Source of the DNA: Candidatus Nanopelagicales bacterium
Lineage (GTDB): Bacteria > Actinomycetota > Actinomycetes > S36-B12
Direction: 5' to 3'
Assembly (NCBI GenBank): GCA_028825115.1
Contig: JAPKAV010000001.1
Span: 124,001-188,000 of the forward strand
Length of the DNA stretch: 64,000 nucleotides
In this document: positions 8,015-16,646 of the stretch, in pieces
How the letters are laid out: the number at the start of each line of letters is the position of its first letter
Position numbering within the stretch: the stretch's first letter is position 1
Notes under the pieces: model-generated
What the model was told of the DNA's origin: nothing
The model's input: the letters and a program-made list of their open reading frames with translations, nothing else
Databases searched by the model: none
Made by a program: the position numbers and the translations under genes

Positions 8015-9162
8015 CGTACCTCGAATTTGGGGTGCCAGTATCCATTCACCTTGTCAAACAGCTCCTTGTTCACCCAACGATCTAGGACGGCATCAAATTC
8101 GCTGCGATCCATTTCGTAATAATTAAGATACAAAGTCACAAACTCTTCAGGAAAGTGCCCGTCGTAGAGTCGAACGAGGTTGACGGCCTGGTCTCGATCC
8201 ATAGCCCCACGACGTACCTCTATACAGGCATCCTGGTTCGCTCTCCCGAAACCAAACTTCAAATACATCATGTACGTGTGAAGGGCGTACAGCGCTTGAT
8301 CATTCTGAGAAAAATTCGTAAACGTCCCTGCATTGGTCTCCTCAGCTTCTTCAAGGCCGCAAAATTCTTTGGCAACCAAGTAGTTCCGGTAAGGATCCCA
8401 ATTTTCAAAATATGACCAGTGCGTAATGTCAAGTGGGTGCTTGGCAAGTTCTTGATCATCCGGAAAGCGAAAGAGACCCAATGTTGATTCAGGTATTTTT
8501 GCTTGCCCTAGAACCTTGTCATATCCCCCTTCAAGGTAGATATCTTTCATGTATTGCACGTTATAAATGGGTTTCTCTCTCGTCGCCGCGGTGCCTCCGT
8601 ACTCAACTTCACCATCCTCTCCATAAAAAATTAGTCCAACCCCAAAATTGATCGCCACACGTATAACCGCAGATTGAATGGCCAGAAGCCACCCGTAGTA
8701 AGGGAATCCCATCTCCCGAAATCCGAGTGTGTTGAGTCTTTGCATCGCGACCGGATGTGGATTGACTGAAATATGGTTGAACCCGCTGGCTATAAAGTTT
8801 TTGAGATTTTGTTCACCTAGTTCTAGGGCAAGAGGTGGTGTGACCGTGACGCATAGGGGAGTCATTCCATGAAGGTTTTGAAGGTTGTGGGCAACGTACG
8901 AACCATCCTTACCACCACTGACTGGCACTATGCAATCGAATTGGATCCCATCACCTCGATGCCTATCAAGAAGCGTGCTTAGCTCCAGTTGCCTCGCGTC
9001 CCAATTTAAGATTTTCTTACTTTCCATCCACACGCAGGCAGTGCACCAGCCCCGTTCGTCGAAAACGAGTCTCGGGCGCGTTGACATCGATAAGCAGTTA
9101 GAGCAGAAGCTCACCAACGGATCATTTTCTCGGATTAAATTATCTCGCTGCCTGTTGGTCAT
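8011..9162 (-). CDS. N-acetyl sugar amidotransferase (WbpG/PtmG type)
   Basis: The 383-residue protein belongs to the PP-loop ATP pyrophosphatase family that converts an acetamido into an acetamidino group. It has two CxxC pairs (Cys20/23 and Cys40/43), probably zinc-binding, and the PP-loop SGGKDGS at 82-88. The GEDGEVEYGG motif typical of the family follows. The ATG at 9162 has a strong AGGAGG site five bases upstream, and this is the first gene of the minus-strand operon ending at position 5. With hisH and hisF next in line it should act on a nonulosonic acid or its precursor. It differs strongly from the second amidotransferase at 22811-23935. Confidence 0.9.
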   Translation of the reverse strand: MTNRQRDNLIRENDPLVSFCSNCLSMSTRPRLVFDERGWCTACVWMESKKILNWDARQLELSTLLDRHRGDGIQFDCIVPVSGGKDGSYVAHNLQNLHGMTPLCVTVTPPLALELGEQNLKNFIASGFNHISVNPHPVAMQRLNTLGFREMGFPYYGWLLAIQSAVIRVAINFGVGLIFYGEDGEVEYGGTAATREKPIYNVQYMKDIYLEGGYDKVLGQAKIPESTLGLFRFPDDQELAKHPLDITHWSYFENWDPYRNYLVAKEFCGLEEAEETNAGTFTNFSQNDQALYALHTYMMYLKFGFGRANQDACIEVRRGAMDRDQAVNLVRLYDGHFPEEFVTLYLNYYEMDRSEFDAVLDRWVNKELFDKVNGYWHPKFEVR

Positions 9163-9534
9163 TTGGTCCTCCTCATCTACTCTGGGCCTTTTACTCTGTC
9201 ATTCGGTAGGAAATTGACGCTTCTGAATCAACGAGATAAGGGATAGATGTCTCAGCATACTGCACGTTTATCACTAGACCCTTGTGAGATATCCCGCGGT
9301 GGCTAGGAACGTGAATGTCAGGTTATTCGGGCTCCTTGTCAAGGATGCAATCTGGTGTTCATAGCGATCTTTTGGTGATGAAAGGCTACCAGTTTTCGCG
9401 TCTCGGTACTGTGCTCTCGGATTCTGTTTGGGAATATGCACCAATCTCCTTCGCAAGAGAGTGACGAGAAGGAGCGCGTAAAGCTTGGTCGACATGAATC
9501 TGTAGCGTTTAATATCGCTGGAAAGGCGTCTGTC
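9163..9534. other. Intergenic leader of first operon and left end of IS remnant
   Basis: No gene is supported here. On the minus strand, the part next to 9162 carries the AGGAGG site of the amidotransferase gene and presumably its promoter; I could not fix -35/-10 boxes with confidence. From about 9315 the plus strand looks like the non-coding left end of the decayed IS3-type element whose OrfA begins at 9535, but terminal inverted repeats were not recognisable. Several open frames on the minus strand across 9274-9826 have no family features and lie antisense to the transposase remains. Confidence 0.5.
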
Positions 9535-10600
9535 ATGACTCACGCTTACGCCGACGAGTTCCGTCGTGAAGTGGATGAAATCGTGGAGCAATGAAATCTC
9601 CATTACCCAGATCGCCAAGGATTTCAGTATTTCTAATGATAAAAATGGCGTGAGCCCTATCGCGCTTGGTAGGGAGTCCGTCAAACTTGGTGAAGCAAAG
9701 AAACGGATCTGCTCCTCGTGTAAAGGCAATGAAATTATCCACTGAGCGACGGTATATTTTGACGGGAAATTGGCTCAAAATAGTGTCCCTCTCGTGCGCG
9801 TTTGGATGCGCGAGGGACCCCGTCACTATTTCGTGTCGGTTGGTGGATTTCTTTCCTCAAGAATATTTTGCCTGATGATCCGATCTTTATCCTCTTAGGG
9901 TTGATTGACGCGCACGTGATCAAAGAAATCTGCGCGATACGAAAAATTATCCATCTTTTGGAGACCGCCCGATCATCGAGTCACTCAGAGATACTCACTG
10001 CCTGGTGGGCAAAAAACTTGTGCATCGATCGCTCCTTGATACTCGGTTGCACCTTCGTACCACTCACACTAAACGTGGTTTGAGTATGAGCCTGGGCTAA
10101 CAATGAATAACGACCAGATAACGCGTGATTTCACAGCAGCACGAATTAATGAGTAATTGCCCTTAGACGTGGCACGCAGAACGCGTTCGGGAAACTTTAT
10201 CTGTGTGCATTCATGGGCTGCTCGTCACAGCCTCTCGTCGGGTACTCCATTGATGCGCGCATGCACCCATCGTTCCCGGTGAACGCCCTGCTACACGCTG
10301 TTGTCTTATGTGCCCAGTAAAAAAATATATTCGAACCAGGGCAGCGAATTTTAATCTCGCGCATTAACTAGGCAACTCATGAATACGGGCTCCGTGGCTC
10401 ATTGGGACACGTTGGTGATGGGAAAAAACTCAGGAATGAGATCTCTTCGAGCTTCTGCAAAAGAATGTTCTCAACGAAGGGAGGGGGTGCCCCGCAACGC
10501 ACACACTCAAAAATCGGCTGCATACCGCTCTCGAATTCGAAGTCACCTACAAAAACAACCCGCCTAAAGTCGACAAGAAAAAGGTAACAAAACTTGGGTT
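9535..10600 (+). pseudogene. Decayed IS3-family transposase (orfA plus orfB)
   Basis: Broken pieces of an IS3-type transposase can be followed in order across several frames. At 9535 the OrfA start reads MTHAYADEFRREVDEI. Near 9600 it continues ITQIAKDFSIS, then GLGEAKKRI-like helix residues. Around 9770 pieces resemble the start of OrfB. At about 10190-10310 comes LYLCAF...VGYSIDARM, matching the catalytic-core stretch LYLCAIKDVYSNRIVGYSIDSRM that is usual in this family. Near 10390 GSLGHVGD resembles GSMGRVG, and the end TALEFEVTYKNN resembles the usual C-terminus. Multiple frameshifts and stops make it inactive. Its spread of about 1.1 kb is close to a complete element. Boundaries are approximate. 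Confidence 0.75.
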
Positions 10601-10837
10601 AGACTCCCCACCCCCATCGATCCCTACCGGTAATGCAACAGAACATGGCATCACGAAACATCTCGAATCTTACTCTTCAAACAGGCAGTGGACTCGAGGG
10701 CAACCCTTCATTTCAACCCACGCTGACACGCAAGGGGCTGCCAACCATGCTCAATACAGAAGTTCGTCCAACGATGCAGTACCTTACGGGTTGTGAATCA
10801 AAGACAAGTCTTTACACCGACGCATTGGTTCCAGAAG

Positions 10838-11782
10838 ATGGTACTGATAGACGGTATAGCTAGGTCTGGTAAGTCCTTGATGGCTTCCGCTTTCTCTGCA
10901 GTCCCACCTTTCGAACCATGGCAAGTCCCATCGTATGTAGATCACATAGTTAAGTATCTTGAACTCGGGATGTTCTCGACAGCGGAGGCCCGAGCAGCAT
11001 TACTGGTTAGCTTAAATAGTGCAACCTTCGATTACGCCGTTGGAAGAGGTCTAAATCGCAGAAAGTGGGATCAGTCTTCGATTCTAAACACGCACTCAGA
11101 GTCTTCACTCTCAGAGCGTGAACTAAATTCGGACTACAGCGCCATTATTGAAGAGTCGAAAGCGAAAAACCACACGCCGGTGATTGTAACTCACGAGAAT
11201 ATTGGCCAACTTTCCTTATGGCTCGAGACTGTTACCGCAGCCAATGTCGTAGAAGTGATACGAAACCCTGCGTCGTTAATGGTTTCGTGGCATAAGAGGT
11301 CAATAGTTGAACGTTGGGGGTCAGATCCGTTAATGTTCGTTCCTTGCTTAGATGTCAACGGACAGGCGGTTCCTGTCTATGCCCAAGACCACATCGATGA
11401 ATGGTTGGAATCTGATCCTTTAGGGCGGCTGCTTCTTTCAGCAGAAATTCAATACGGGCAACTTATTGCAGCCATAAACGAATCGAGTGAGGATCAGCAA
11501 GGACGGGTTCGCTTTGTTCAAATCGAGAGATTTAAAGCGCATCCGGCTCAGACTATGACTAAGTTGTTGGATTGGATGGACGTTACTTTATCGGTTAATG
11601 ATTTTTCAAGTTTCTGTAAAATAGAAGGGCTCCCGCGAGACTCAATTGACAGCCAGATTGGGGCGGACAAAAAGTTCTTGGAAAATCTCTTTCCTGTCAA
11701 CCTTCGTTCGAGACTCAATTCGCTTTTATTTGACTACGATTCAATTGTTAATTCATCGCTCGAAAAAGAAGCGCCGTACTGA
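10838..11782 (+). CDS. P-loop sulfotransferase-like protein
   Basis: The 314-residue protein has an N-terminal P-loop GIARSGKS at 6-13 and the stretch VVEVIRNPASLMVSWHKR in the middle, which resembles the 3'-phosphate-binding segment of sulfotransferases. This suggests transfer of sulfate from PAPS, probably to a sugar, but the match is limited to these motifs. The start is uncertain: an in-frame GTG at 10793 adds 15 residues, and neither has a good ribosome binding site. It lies alone between two decayed IS3 elements on the plus strand, as if brought in with or trapped between them. A nucleotide or sugar kinase role is the alternative. Confidence 0.6.
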   Translation: MVLIDGIARSGKSLMASAFSAVPPFEPWQVPSYVDHIVKYLELGMFSTAEARAALLVSLNSATFDYAVGRGLNRRKWDQSSILNTHSESSLSERELNSDYSAIIEESKAKNHTPVIVTHENIGQLSLWLETVTAANVVEVIRNPASLMVSWHKRSIVERWGSDPLMFVPCLDVNGQAVPVYAQDHIDEWLESDPLGRLLLSAEIQYGQLIAAINESSEDQQGRVRFVQIERFKAHPAQTMTKLLDWMDVTLSVNDFSSFCKIEGLPRDSIDSQIGADKKFLENLFPVNLRSRLNSLLFDYDSIVNSSLEKEAPY

Positions 11783-11824
11783 ACCGTTCGGGAGTTCTTG
11801 CCGCTTCCTTATTTGTGAAGGAAG

Positions 11825-12392
11825 ATGGTTCCTATGCCAAAGAGATATCGGAAAGACCAGCGGGATCGTGCGGTGCGCATGGTTCTACATCGGCTCGATG
11901 AGTACCCGTCGTTGTATGCGGCGTGTGAGGCGATATCCCCGAAACTGGGGGTGGGTTTTGAAGTAGCTACGACCGTAGGCTTACATGCTCAGATCAATTC
12001 AGGGCAACGTTCGGGCCCTACTAGTGATGAACTGGCAGAGATTAAGACCTTAAAAATAAGGTCCGCGATCTGGAAGAAGGAAGTGAGATTCTTCGTCAGA
12101 CATCGATTATTGATGAGAGAGCTCGACCCTCGATCCCGTTAATTTGTCAATTCGCTTCTTAGGCTTTTACTAATAAATCTGCCCAGCTGGTCTCATTCCC
12201 CGTTCAAGTCCATAGGTGATGCCTACGACAATTCCATGATGGAGTCGTTCTGGCCAACAATGCAAATTGAACTCTTAAGCCGAAAGAAATAGAAAAAAAC
12301 GAATCGAATTAGCGAATGCAGTATTCGAATTCACTGAAATCCTTTATTGCCGGCTACGCTTCACCAGTTGAACTCGAAGTTAACCTGCAGTA
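11825..12392 (+). pseudogene. Internally deleted IS3-family transposase
   Basis: OrfA is recognisable from 11834: MPKRYRKDQRDRAVRMVL followed by LDEYPSLYAACEAISPKLGVG, then AQINSGQRSGPTSDELAEIK. A frameshift follows, in which VRDLEEGSEILRQTS continues in another frame, and RELDPRSR returns in the first. Almost all of OrfB is missing. After about 12190 the C-terminal part reappears as IGDAYDNSMMESFW and MQIELLSRKK, containing the last catalytic Glu region of the DDE domain, then decays. This is a different IS3 subgroup from the remnant at 9535-10600. The similar actinobacterial OrfA type is remembered from the family, not searched. Confidence 0.8.
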
Positions 12393-12593
12393 ACAAGGTG
12401 CATGAAGTTAGCAGGAAGAGGGTAACGAAACTAGAGCCGATCAGTCGACCAAATTCGGGGCAGCTCCTGGCGATCCCGCGTCAGAATAGTGGACCGGTCC
12501 GGCACCCATTTCCCATCCTTTCGTGAGAAAAGGACACGTTTAGGGACCTTGACACACCCAATACAGACAAAGGGCGCGTTGTAGAGTACTGGC

Positions 12594-13739
12594 ATGGTTC
12601 TTCGTCGGTTCGCTCGGAAGATAAAGCTTGTGATTAGCATTGTGCTGGCTGGGAATTTTGAGGTCTCATGGCAGAGACCGAAGCGCGTGGAATTAGTAAT
12701 CTGGGATGAAGAAGGTTCGCAATGGCTAATCGACGCTATCCAGCCTGCTTCACACTATATTCTCAAGGTCCGAAACCACCCCATTTTTCTCCACCCTTTA
12801 GTCGTTTGGGGAACATTGTTTGGCTTTCTTTCTCGCCGCAATTCGCACTACGGCACCGTGATTAAATCATGCAAGCCACGGGCAATTGCTACCTTTATTG
12901 ACAATGATCGTCGGTTTCACCGATTGGCATCCAAGATCCCTACCGTAAATTTCGTGGCGATCCAAAATGGTGTACGTGCCGTTAATTATTCAAATTGCCC
13001 ACACATGCTTGGTCCCCAAGCAAGTTATGAATCGAAGCAGTTGTGCTGGGGTCAACTTGAGATTGATAATTACAAATCCTTGGGATACCGCTTCAAAACC
13101 GTAAAAGCAGTGGGTTCGCTACGCAATAATATTTTCTTTCAAGCGTTCGATGCTTCAACGGAATTAGTCGTTGAGAGTTTTGACATCCTATTGATATCAA
13201 CCTTTAGGAACTTTGCAGATTTGCAAGATCCACCTCCGGGCTATGTGGCGTACCTGCGAATTGTGCGTTTACTGTCCTCGTACGTTACGTCACATTCTGG
13301 ATTACGAATAGGCATCGCAATGTGTCGCCCCACTGCTCACCCAGACTATATTTTAGAGGAGCTCTTTTACAAGCAGCAGCTGGGAGATTTGATCACCGTC
13401 GTCCCGCGGTCTGAAGACGGGATGTCGAGTTATCTCCTGACGGAGAAATCCGACGTCATCGTATCTACATCGTCAGCACTCGGTATTGAAAGTCTCGCCA
13501 GAGGACGAAAGAGCCTCATGTGCGCTGGCCATTTTTTTGACTTTTTTAAGGATCAAGCGTTTTTTCCAGAGTGGGCCCTACCTCGCATGGATCAAGAGAT
13601 ATTTGATGAGGCGATTACGAACTTGTTATCTATGACTAAAGAGTCCTTTATTGCAAGAAATAGTGAATCGATAAATTATTTTATGAAGTCCCCTCATGAG
13701 AAATACATTTCAACGATAAGAAAAGAAGTGCTTGGGTAG
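12594..13739 (+). CDS. Surface carbohydrate biosynthesis protein, GT-B-like (LA_1612 type)
   Basis: The 381-residue protein resembles the LA_1612-type proteins of O-antigen and capsule loci. Its early RVELVIWDEEGSQWL segment and a late GT-B-like nucleotide-binding region, DVIVSTSSALGIESLARGRKSLM, support a glycosyl- or polyol-phosphate-transferase role. FIDNDRRF and VAIQNGVRA are also typical of the family. No signal peptide or membrane segment is evident. The ATG at 12594 lacks a clear ribosome binding site. It is alone on the plus strand, between an IS remnant and the phosphoramidate operon. The precise substrate cannot be told. Confidence 0.7.
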   Translation: MVLRRFARKIKLVISIVLAGNFEVSWQRPKRVELVIWDEEGSQWLIDAIQPASHYILKVRNHPIFLHPLVVWGTLFGFLSRRNSHYGTVIKSCKPRAIATFIDNDRRFHRLASKIPTVNFVAIQNGVRAVNYSNCPHMLGPQASYESKQLCWGQLEIDNYKSLGYRFKTVKAVGSLRNNIFFQAFDASTELVVESFDILLISTFRNFADLQDPPPGYVAYLRIVRLLSSYVTSHSGLRIGIAMCRPTAHPDYILEELFYKQQLGDLITVVPRSEDGMSSYLLTEKSDVIVSTSSALGIESLARGRKSLMCAGHFFDFFKDQAFFPEWALPRMDQEIFDEAITNLLSMTKESFIARNSESINYFMKSPHEKYISTIRKEVLG

Positions 13740-13875
13740 TTGTCGTGGGGCACTCTCTGGTGTGAGTGAGCGGCGCCGATACTAGGGACCAGTAGGTCGC
13801 TCCAAATTTAGTCGCTTTCTAGATGCTACGTCAGATCAATAATCTATTTGCCCATTCACTCGGGTGATAAGCAAC

Positions 13876-14075
13876 TCATTTGATTGGATTATTAGGAGCG
13901 AGGACCGCGTCAATCCAGTTCCTATCTACTTGTGGTCGACTCTGCACCGGCGGCATTAGGAGATCATTGGTACCAAATCCCAATGCCGCTTCGTGACGTC
14001 TTGTTAAGAAATCCTTGATCGCGACATGCAACTCACCAACCGACCGCACTACGCCGATCCAGTAGTCCGGAGATC
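13876..14075 (-). pseudogene. C-terminal fragment of a paralog of the 608-aa glycosyltransferase
   Basis: The minus strand encodes GSPDYWIGVVRSVGELHVAI, continuing to a stop at 13876-13878. It aligns with the C-terminus of the protein at 33596-35422 (GIPDYWVGVARSIGELDVEI and its last 40 residues, including PPPVSSR versus PPVQSR). The rest of the gene is missing: upstream of the match lies the intact formyltransferase stop at 14087. This marks a recombination junction that replaced all but the last 65 codons of an older gene. The 13740-13875 stretch beside it holds nothing I recognise. Confidence 0.75.
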
Positions 14076-14086
14076 CTTGGCTTCGT

Positions 14087-14848
14087 TTAATGATCCTTAA
14101 TGTTCAATGAACCTTCCCTCAATAACGATAAAACTAAGTTTTTCAATACTGGATGAATGACATAGTAGTCTTTGCCCTGACTGTTTTGTTCTTTTGATCG
14201 CAGTTCATCTTTTGCTAACATCACTAGGACTTCTTTGAGTGTTTCGGCGCGAACGCCAGCATCATAAAAGCTATCGAGCTCACTCAGCCGCGTCGGCATT
14301 GAGCATACTTTTTCATGAATGATCAATCCCTGATCTATGTATTCGTTGAGAAACATCGCAGTGCATGTAGGTCGCATTTCTTGCAATAGTGCCCAATAAA
14401 TTGTTGTACTGCCACGAAACATTGGCAATGCTCCAGGGTGAATATGAATTACCGGAGCGATATCCAGTATTTCTTTCGGTACGATATTCCCTGCAGCACC
14501 CGCGTAAATAACGTAGTCCGGGATGGTTCCTTGAAGGGTCTGAATTAGTTCACTCGAACCAAGACTCTCCGGAAAAAAGTGTGATTCTTTCGTTTGTGAA
14601 AGCAAGCTGTCAAAGTCCTTACCCCAATCCTTCTGTAGCCAGTCCGGGAGTGGGCTCCAACTAGAGTCGGATGCCGAAGGGTAGTCCCGTGGAATGTGTT
14701 GCTTAGACTCGTTGTACAAGATGATGGAAGCTGGCCTCACACCCAAACCGAGCAAAACGCTTGAATACGCACTAAGCCTTAAAGACCTCGCCCCGAGAAG
14801 AACAAAACGTGTGTTCGATAATTTACTCACGAATTCGCCAGATCTCAT
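14087..14848 (-). CDS. Formyltransferase-fold protein
   Basis: This 253-residue protein resembles methionyl-tRNA and sugar N-formyltransferases: a Rossmann start RFVLLGARSLRLSA, the core segment HIHPGALPMFRGSTT at 135-149 and a YIDQG segment with Asp172. It probably transfers a formyl group from N10-formyltetrahydrofolate to an amino group. The usual Asn of the Asn-x-His pair appears to be His135, so activity is uncertain. The start at 14848 lies in an ATGA overlap with the preceding gene, making it the last gene of the phosphoramidate operon. Its acceptor might be an amino sugar or an intermediate made by its neighbours; that is inference. Confidence 0.75.
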   Translation of the reverse strand: MRSGEFVSKLSNTRFVLLGARSLRLSAYSSVLLGLGVRPASIILYNESKQHIPRDYPSASDSSWSPLPDWLQKDWGKDFDSLLSQTKESHFFPESLGSSELIQTLQGTIPDYVIYAGAAGNIVPKEILDIAPVIHIHPGALPMFRGSTTIYWALLQEMRPTCTAMFLNEYIDQGLIIHEKVCSMPTRLSELDSFYDAGVRAETLKEVLVMLAKDELRSKEQNSQGKDYYVIHPVLKNLVLSLLREGSLNIKDH

Positions 14849-15378
14849 TTTAGGATCGACATGATTTCTGAAACTTCCACTTGCAGCAGGAACACTGTCC
14901 AAGCGAATTCCTCTTGAGTCAGATCCCGCCTGTGCGCTTGCAAAATATCATTCACTTGTAGAAGCGCGTTCACATACCTCAAATCTTTAGTCGCCTCAAA
15001 CCACTCAAGAACGACAAATCCAAATTCGACATAATGTTTGAGAAGATCAAAAGTCGCTGTTTGAGTGGGGCGAACTTGTGGGCCGTATTCAGACCATATC
15101 TTTTTGGTGACGGCAAATCGTTTTAGGAGGGTCTCAAAGTTATCGTTGCGCGCTTCATATTCACCAGAGACTGTTGATACTCGACACTCCTTTAGAAATT
15201 GGTTGTGGAACTGCGTCAAGCGTTGACTCGCGCGGGAAACAAGATCAAGCTCGTTGATCACTGAGCCCCGACTCAGCAGGTAGGCATCTAGGAAATCAGT
15301 CCCTGCAGTCGAAGAATAGAAATATGTGTTTGGACTGTTCAGAAGGTCACCGGATGCATATTCATAATCTGTCACCAT
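14845..15378 (-). CDS. Unknown protein in phosphoramidate operon
   Basis: I do not recognise this 177-residue protein. It has no signal peptide, membrane segment or obvious nucleotide-binding motif. It is acidic and predicted helical, with aromatic-rich stretches such as FGFVVLEWFEATKDLRYVNALL, which could form a helical binding surface. It is translationally coupled on both sides: it overlaps the kinase stop by 7 bp and the formyltransferase start by 4 bp, so it is surely expressed with the operon. It could be a partner subunit, or an acceptor-recognition protein for transfer of the phosphoramidate or formyl group. No function is assigned. Confidence 0.8.
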   Translation of the reverse strand: MVTDYEYASGDLLNSPNTYFYSSTAGTDFLDAYLLSRGSVINELDLVSRASQRLTQFHNQFLKECRVSTVSGEYEARNDNFETLLKRFAVTKKIWSEYGPQVRPTQTATFDLLKHYVEFGFVVLEWFEATKDLRYVNALLQVNDILQAHRRDLTQEEFAWTVFLLQVEVSEIMSILK

Positions 15379-15911
15379 GTCAATAAACCGTTCATCTTGT
15401 CTTCTATCAATTCGCTAATCTTCTGAGCAATCTCCGTTGGCGTTGAGTCATCTACATCCATATCGATCACCAAGTCAGGTCTAGAAGGTTTCTTGTACTC
15501 AATTCCATATCCCACCATGTTAGCTCCGCCTGAAGACAGAGCCGCAGCGTGCAGTCCTTTTGGATCCCGCTTCTGTAACAATTCCAATGAGGCAACCAAA
15601 CTCACTTCAAAATACTCGTCGAAACATTCTCTATGAGACAAGAGTAGGTCTGGAAAAATGCTCAAGACGCTCACTACTACGTCTATTCCCGACGCGTTAA
15701 ACCACGTTACCAACTTATCAATCCGTTCGGCGTTCCTGCGCCGTCCAGATATTTCGAACCTGTCTGGCTTAGAAGACTCCCCAAAAAGTTCACGGATCTC
15801 ATCACCATCAACGAGCAAGAATTTACGCCCATTATCCGCTTGAAATTGTTGAATGGCCCGCGCGATTGAAGTTTTTCCGGACCCAGAAAGCCCACAAATC
15901 CAAATAATCAA
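15372..15911 (-). CDS. APS-kinase-like protein, probable cytidine diphosphoramidate kinase (Cj1415-like)
   Basis: The 179-residue protein has the APS-kinase fold: Walker A GLSGSGKT at 7-14 and DGDEIRE at 35-41. Alone it would be read as CysC. However, it follows glutamine kinase, glutaminase and nucleotidyltransferase genes in the order of Campylobacter jejuni Cj1418-Cj1417-Cj1416-Cj1415, where the CysC-like protein phosphorylates CDP-NH2 on the ribose. No sulfate adenylyltransferase is nearby. The start is a TTG overlapping the upstream stop (TTGA). A true PAPS-forming role, feeding the sulfotransferases at 10838 and 41991, is the alternative. Confidence 0.8.
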   Translation of the reverse strand: MIIWICGLSGSGKTSIARAIQQFQADNGRKFLLVDGDEIRELFGESSKPDRFEISGRRRNAERIDKLVTWFNASGIDVVVSVLSIFPDLLLSHRECFDEYFEVSLVASLELLQKRDPKGLHAAALSSGGANMVGYGIEYKKPSRPDLVIDMDVDDSTPTEIAQKISELIEDKMNGLLTW

Positions 15912-16645
15912 CTTTTTTCACCCTCTTCCAAGCGAACTTCAAGGCTTTGCCTAGCAAAGTCTAGATCGCGTTGAGTATCGATCTCAAACCAATAACTTCC
16001 AAGAGTGTGAACCCCAATAGAAACTCCGTCGTTGAGAAGTAGTTGAAGTAACTCGGTCGTTGACAATGAGTGGAAAATACGTTCGTGTCTTTTCATCGCT
16101 ATCCAGCCGTCATCTCGCACGAAAAAGACACCTGCGAACTGCCCCTGCACTTCTTCCAAATCCGAGATCTTTCCTCCTATCTCTTGAAGTTCGCCCATGC
16201 CGTCAACCCTAAAACTTTCAGCGTCGTCACGTGGGTCTTCGTAGCGAGATTCCCAATTGTTACGCCATCTGGGGACTGAGCCCAATACGATATCGCGTGG
16301 GTCCGCAAGAATCAGTCCAAGAGCGGACTCATCAAAAATCACGTCGCCATAAATGACTAGAACAGGCGGCTCGATCCCTTCTATAACGGCTTTATGTAGT
16401 GATGAGAGCATGCTCGACGATTCCCAAGCAGTGTTCGTTATATGTCGCGCTTTGAACCCGCTGAGCATCTCACTCCTATAGCCACCAACGATGGATACAT
16501 CATGAATTCCTTCTGAATACAAGCCCTCGAGCTGCATCTCCAGCAAAGTCTGTCCATTAATTTCACAAAGGCATTTCGGTTTTCTCCTCGTTTCTCGATC
16601 CATTCTGGACCCTCTGCCGGCCGCCAAGATAATTGCACTGGTCAA
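15908..16645 (-). CDS. Nucleotidyltransferase, probable CTP:phosphoglutamine cytidylyltransferase (Cj1416-like)
   Basis: The 245-residue protein has the sugar-nucleotidyltransferase signature LAAGRGSRM at 7-15, a KPKCL motif at 22-26 and IYGDVIFDES around the metal-binding Asp101. In C. jejuni the corresponding Cj1416 attaches CMP to L-glutamine phosphate during capsule phosphoramidate synthesis. The identity rests on gene order and fold. The start is a TTG with GAGG eight bases upstream, one base after the glutaminase stop. Alternative substrates, such as choline phosphate or a sugar phosphate, cannot be excluded from sequence alone. Confidence 0.82.
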   Translation of the reverse strand: MTSAIILAAGRGSRMDRETRRKPKCLCEINGQTLLEMQLEGLYSEGIHDVSIVGGYRSEMLSGFKARHITNTAWESSSMLSSLHKAVIEGIEPPVLVIYGDVIFDESALGLILADPRDIVLGSVPRWRNNWESRYEDPRDDAESFRVDGMGELQEIGGKISDLEEVQGQFAGVFFVRDDGWIAMKRHERIFHSLSTTELLQLLLNDGVSIGVHTLGSYWFEIDTQRDLDFARQSLEVRLEEGEKS

Positions 16646-16646
16646 G

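Noticed and set aside
9274..9826. Minus-strand open frames as genes
   Set aside because: They lie antisense to the IS3 remnant or its left end, have no ribosome site and no family features.
15372..15911. CysC for sulfate assimilation
   Set aside because: No cysD, cysN or sulfate genes nearby; the ordered neighbours match the phosphoramidate pathway. Kept only as an alternative.
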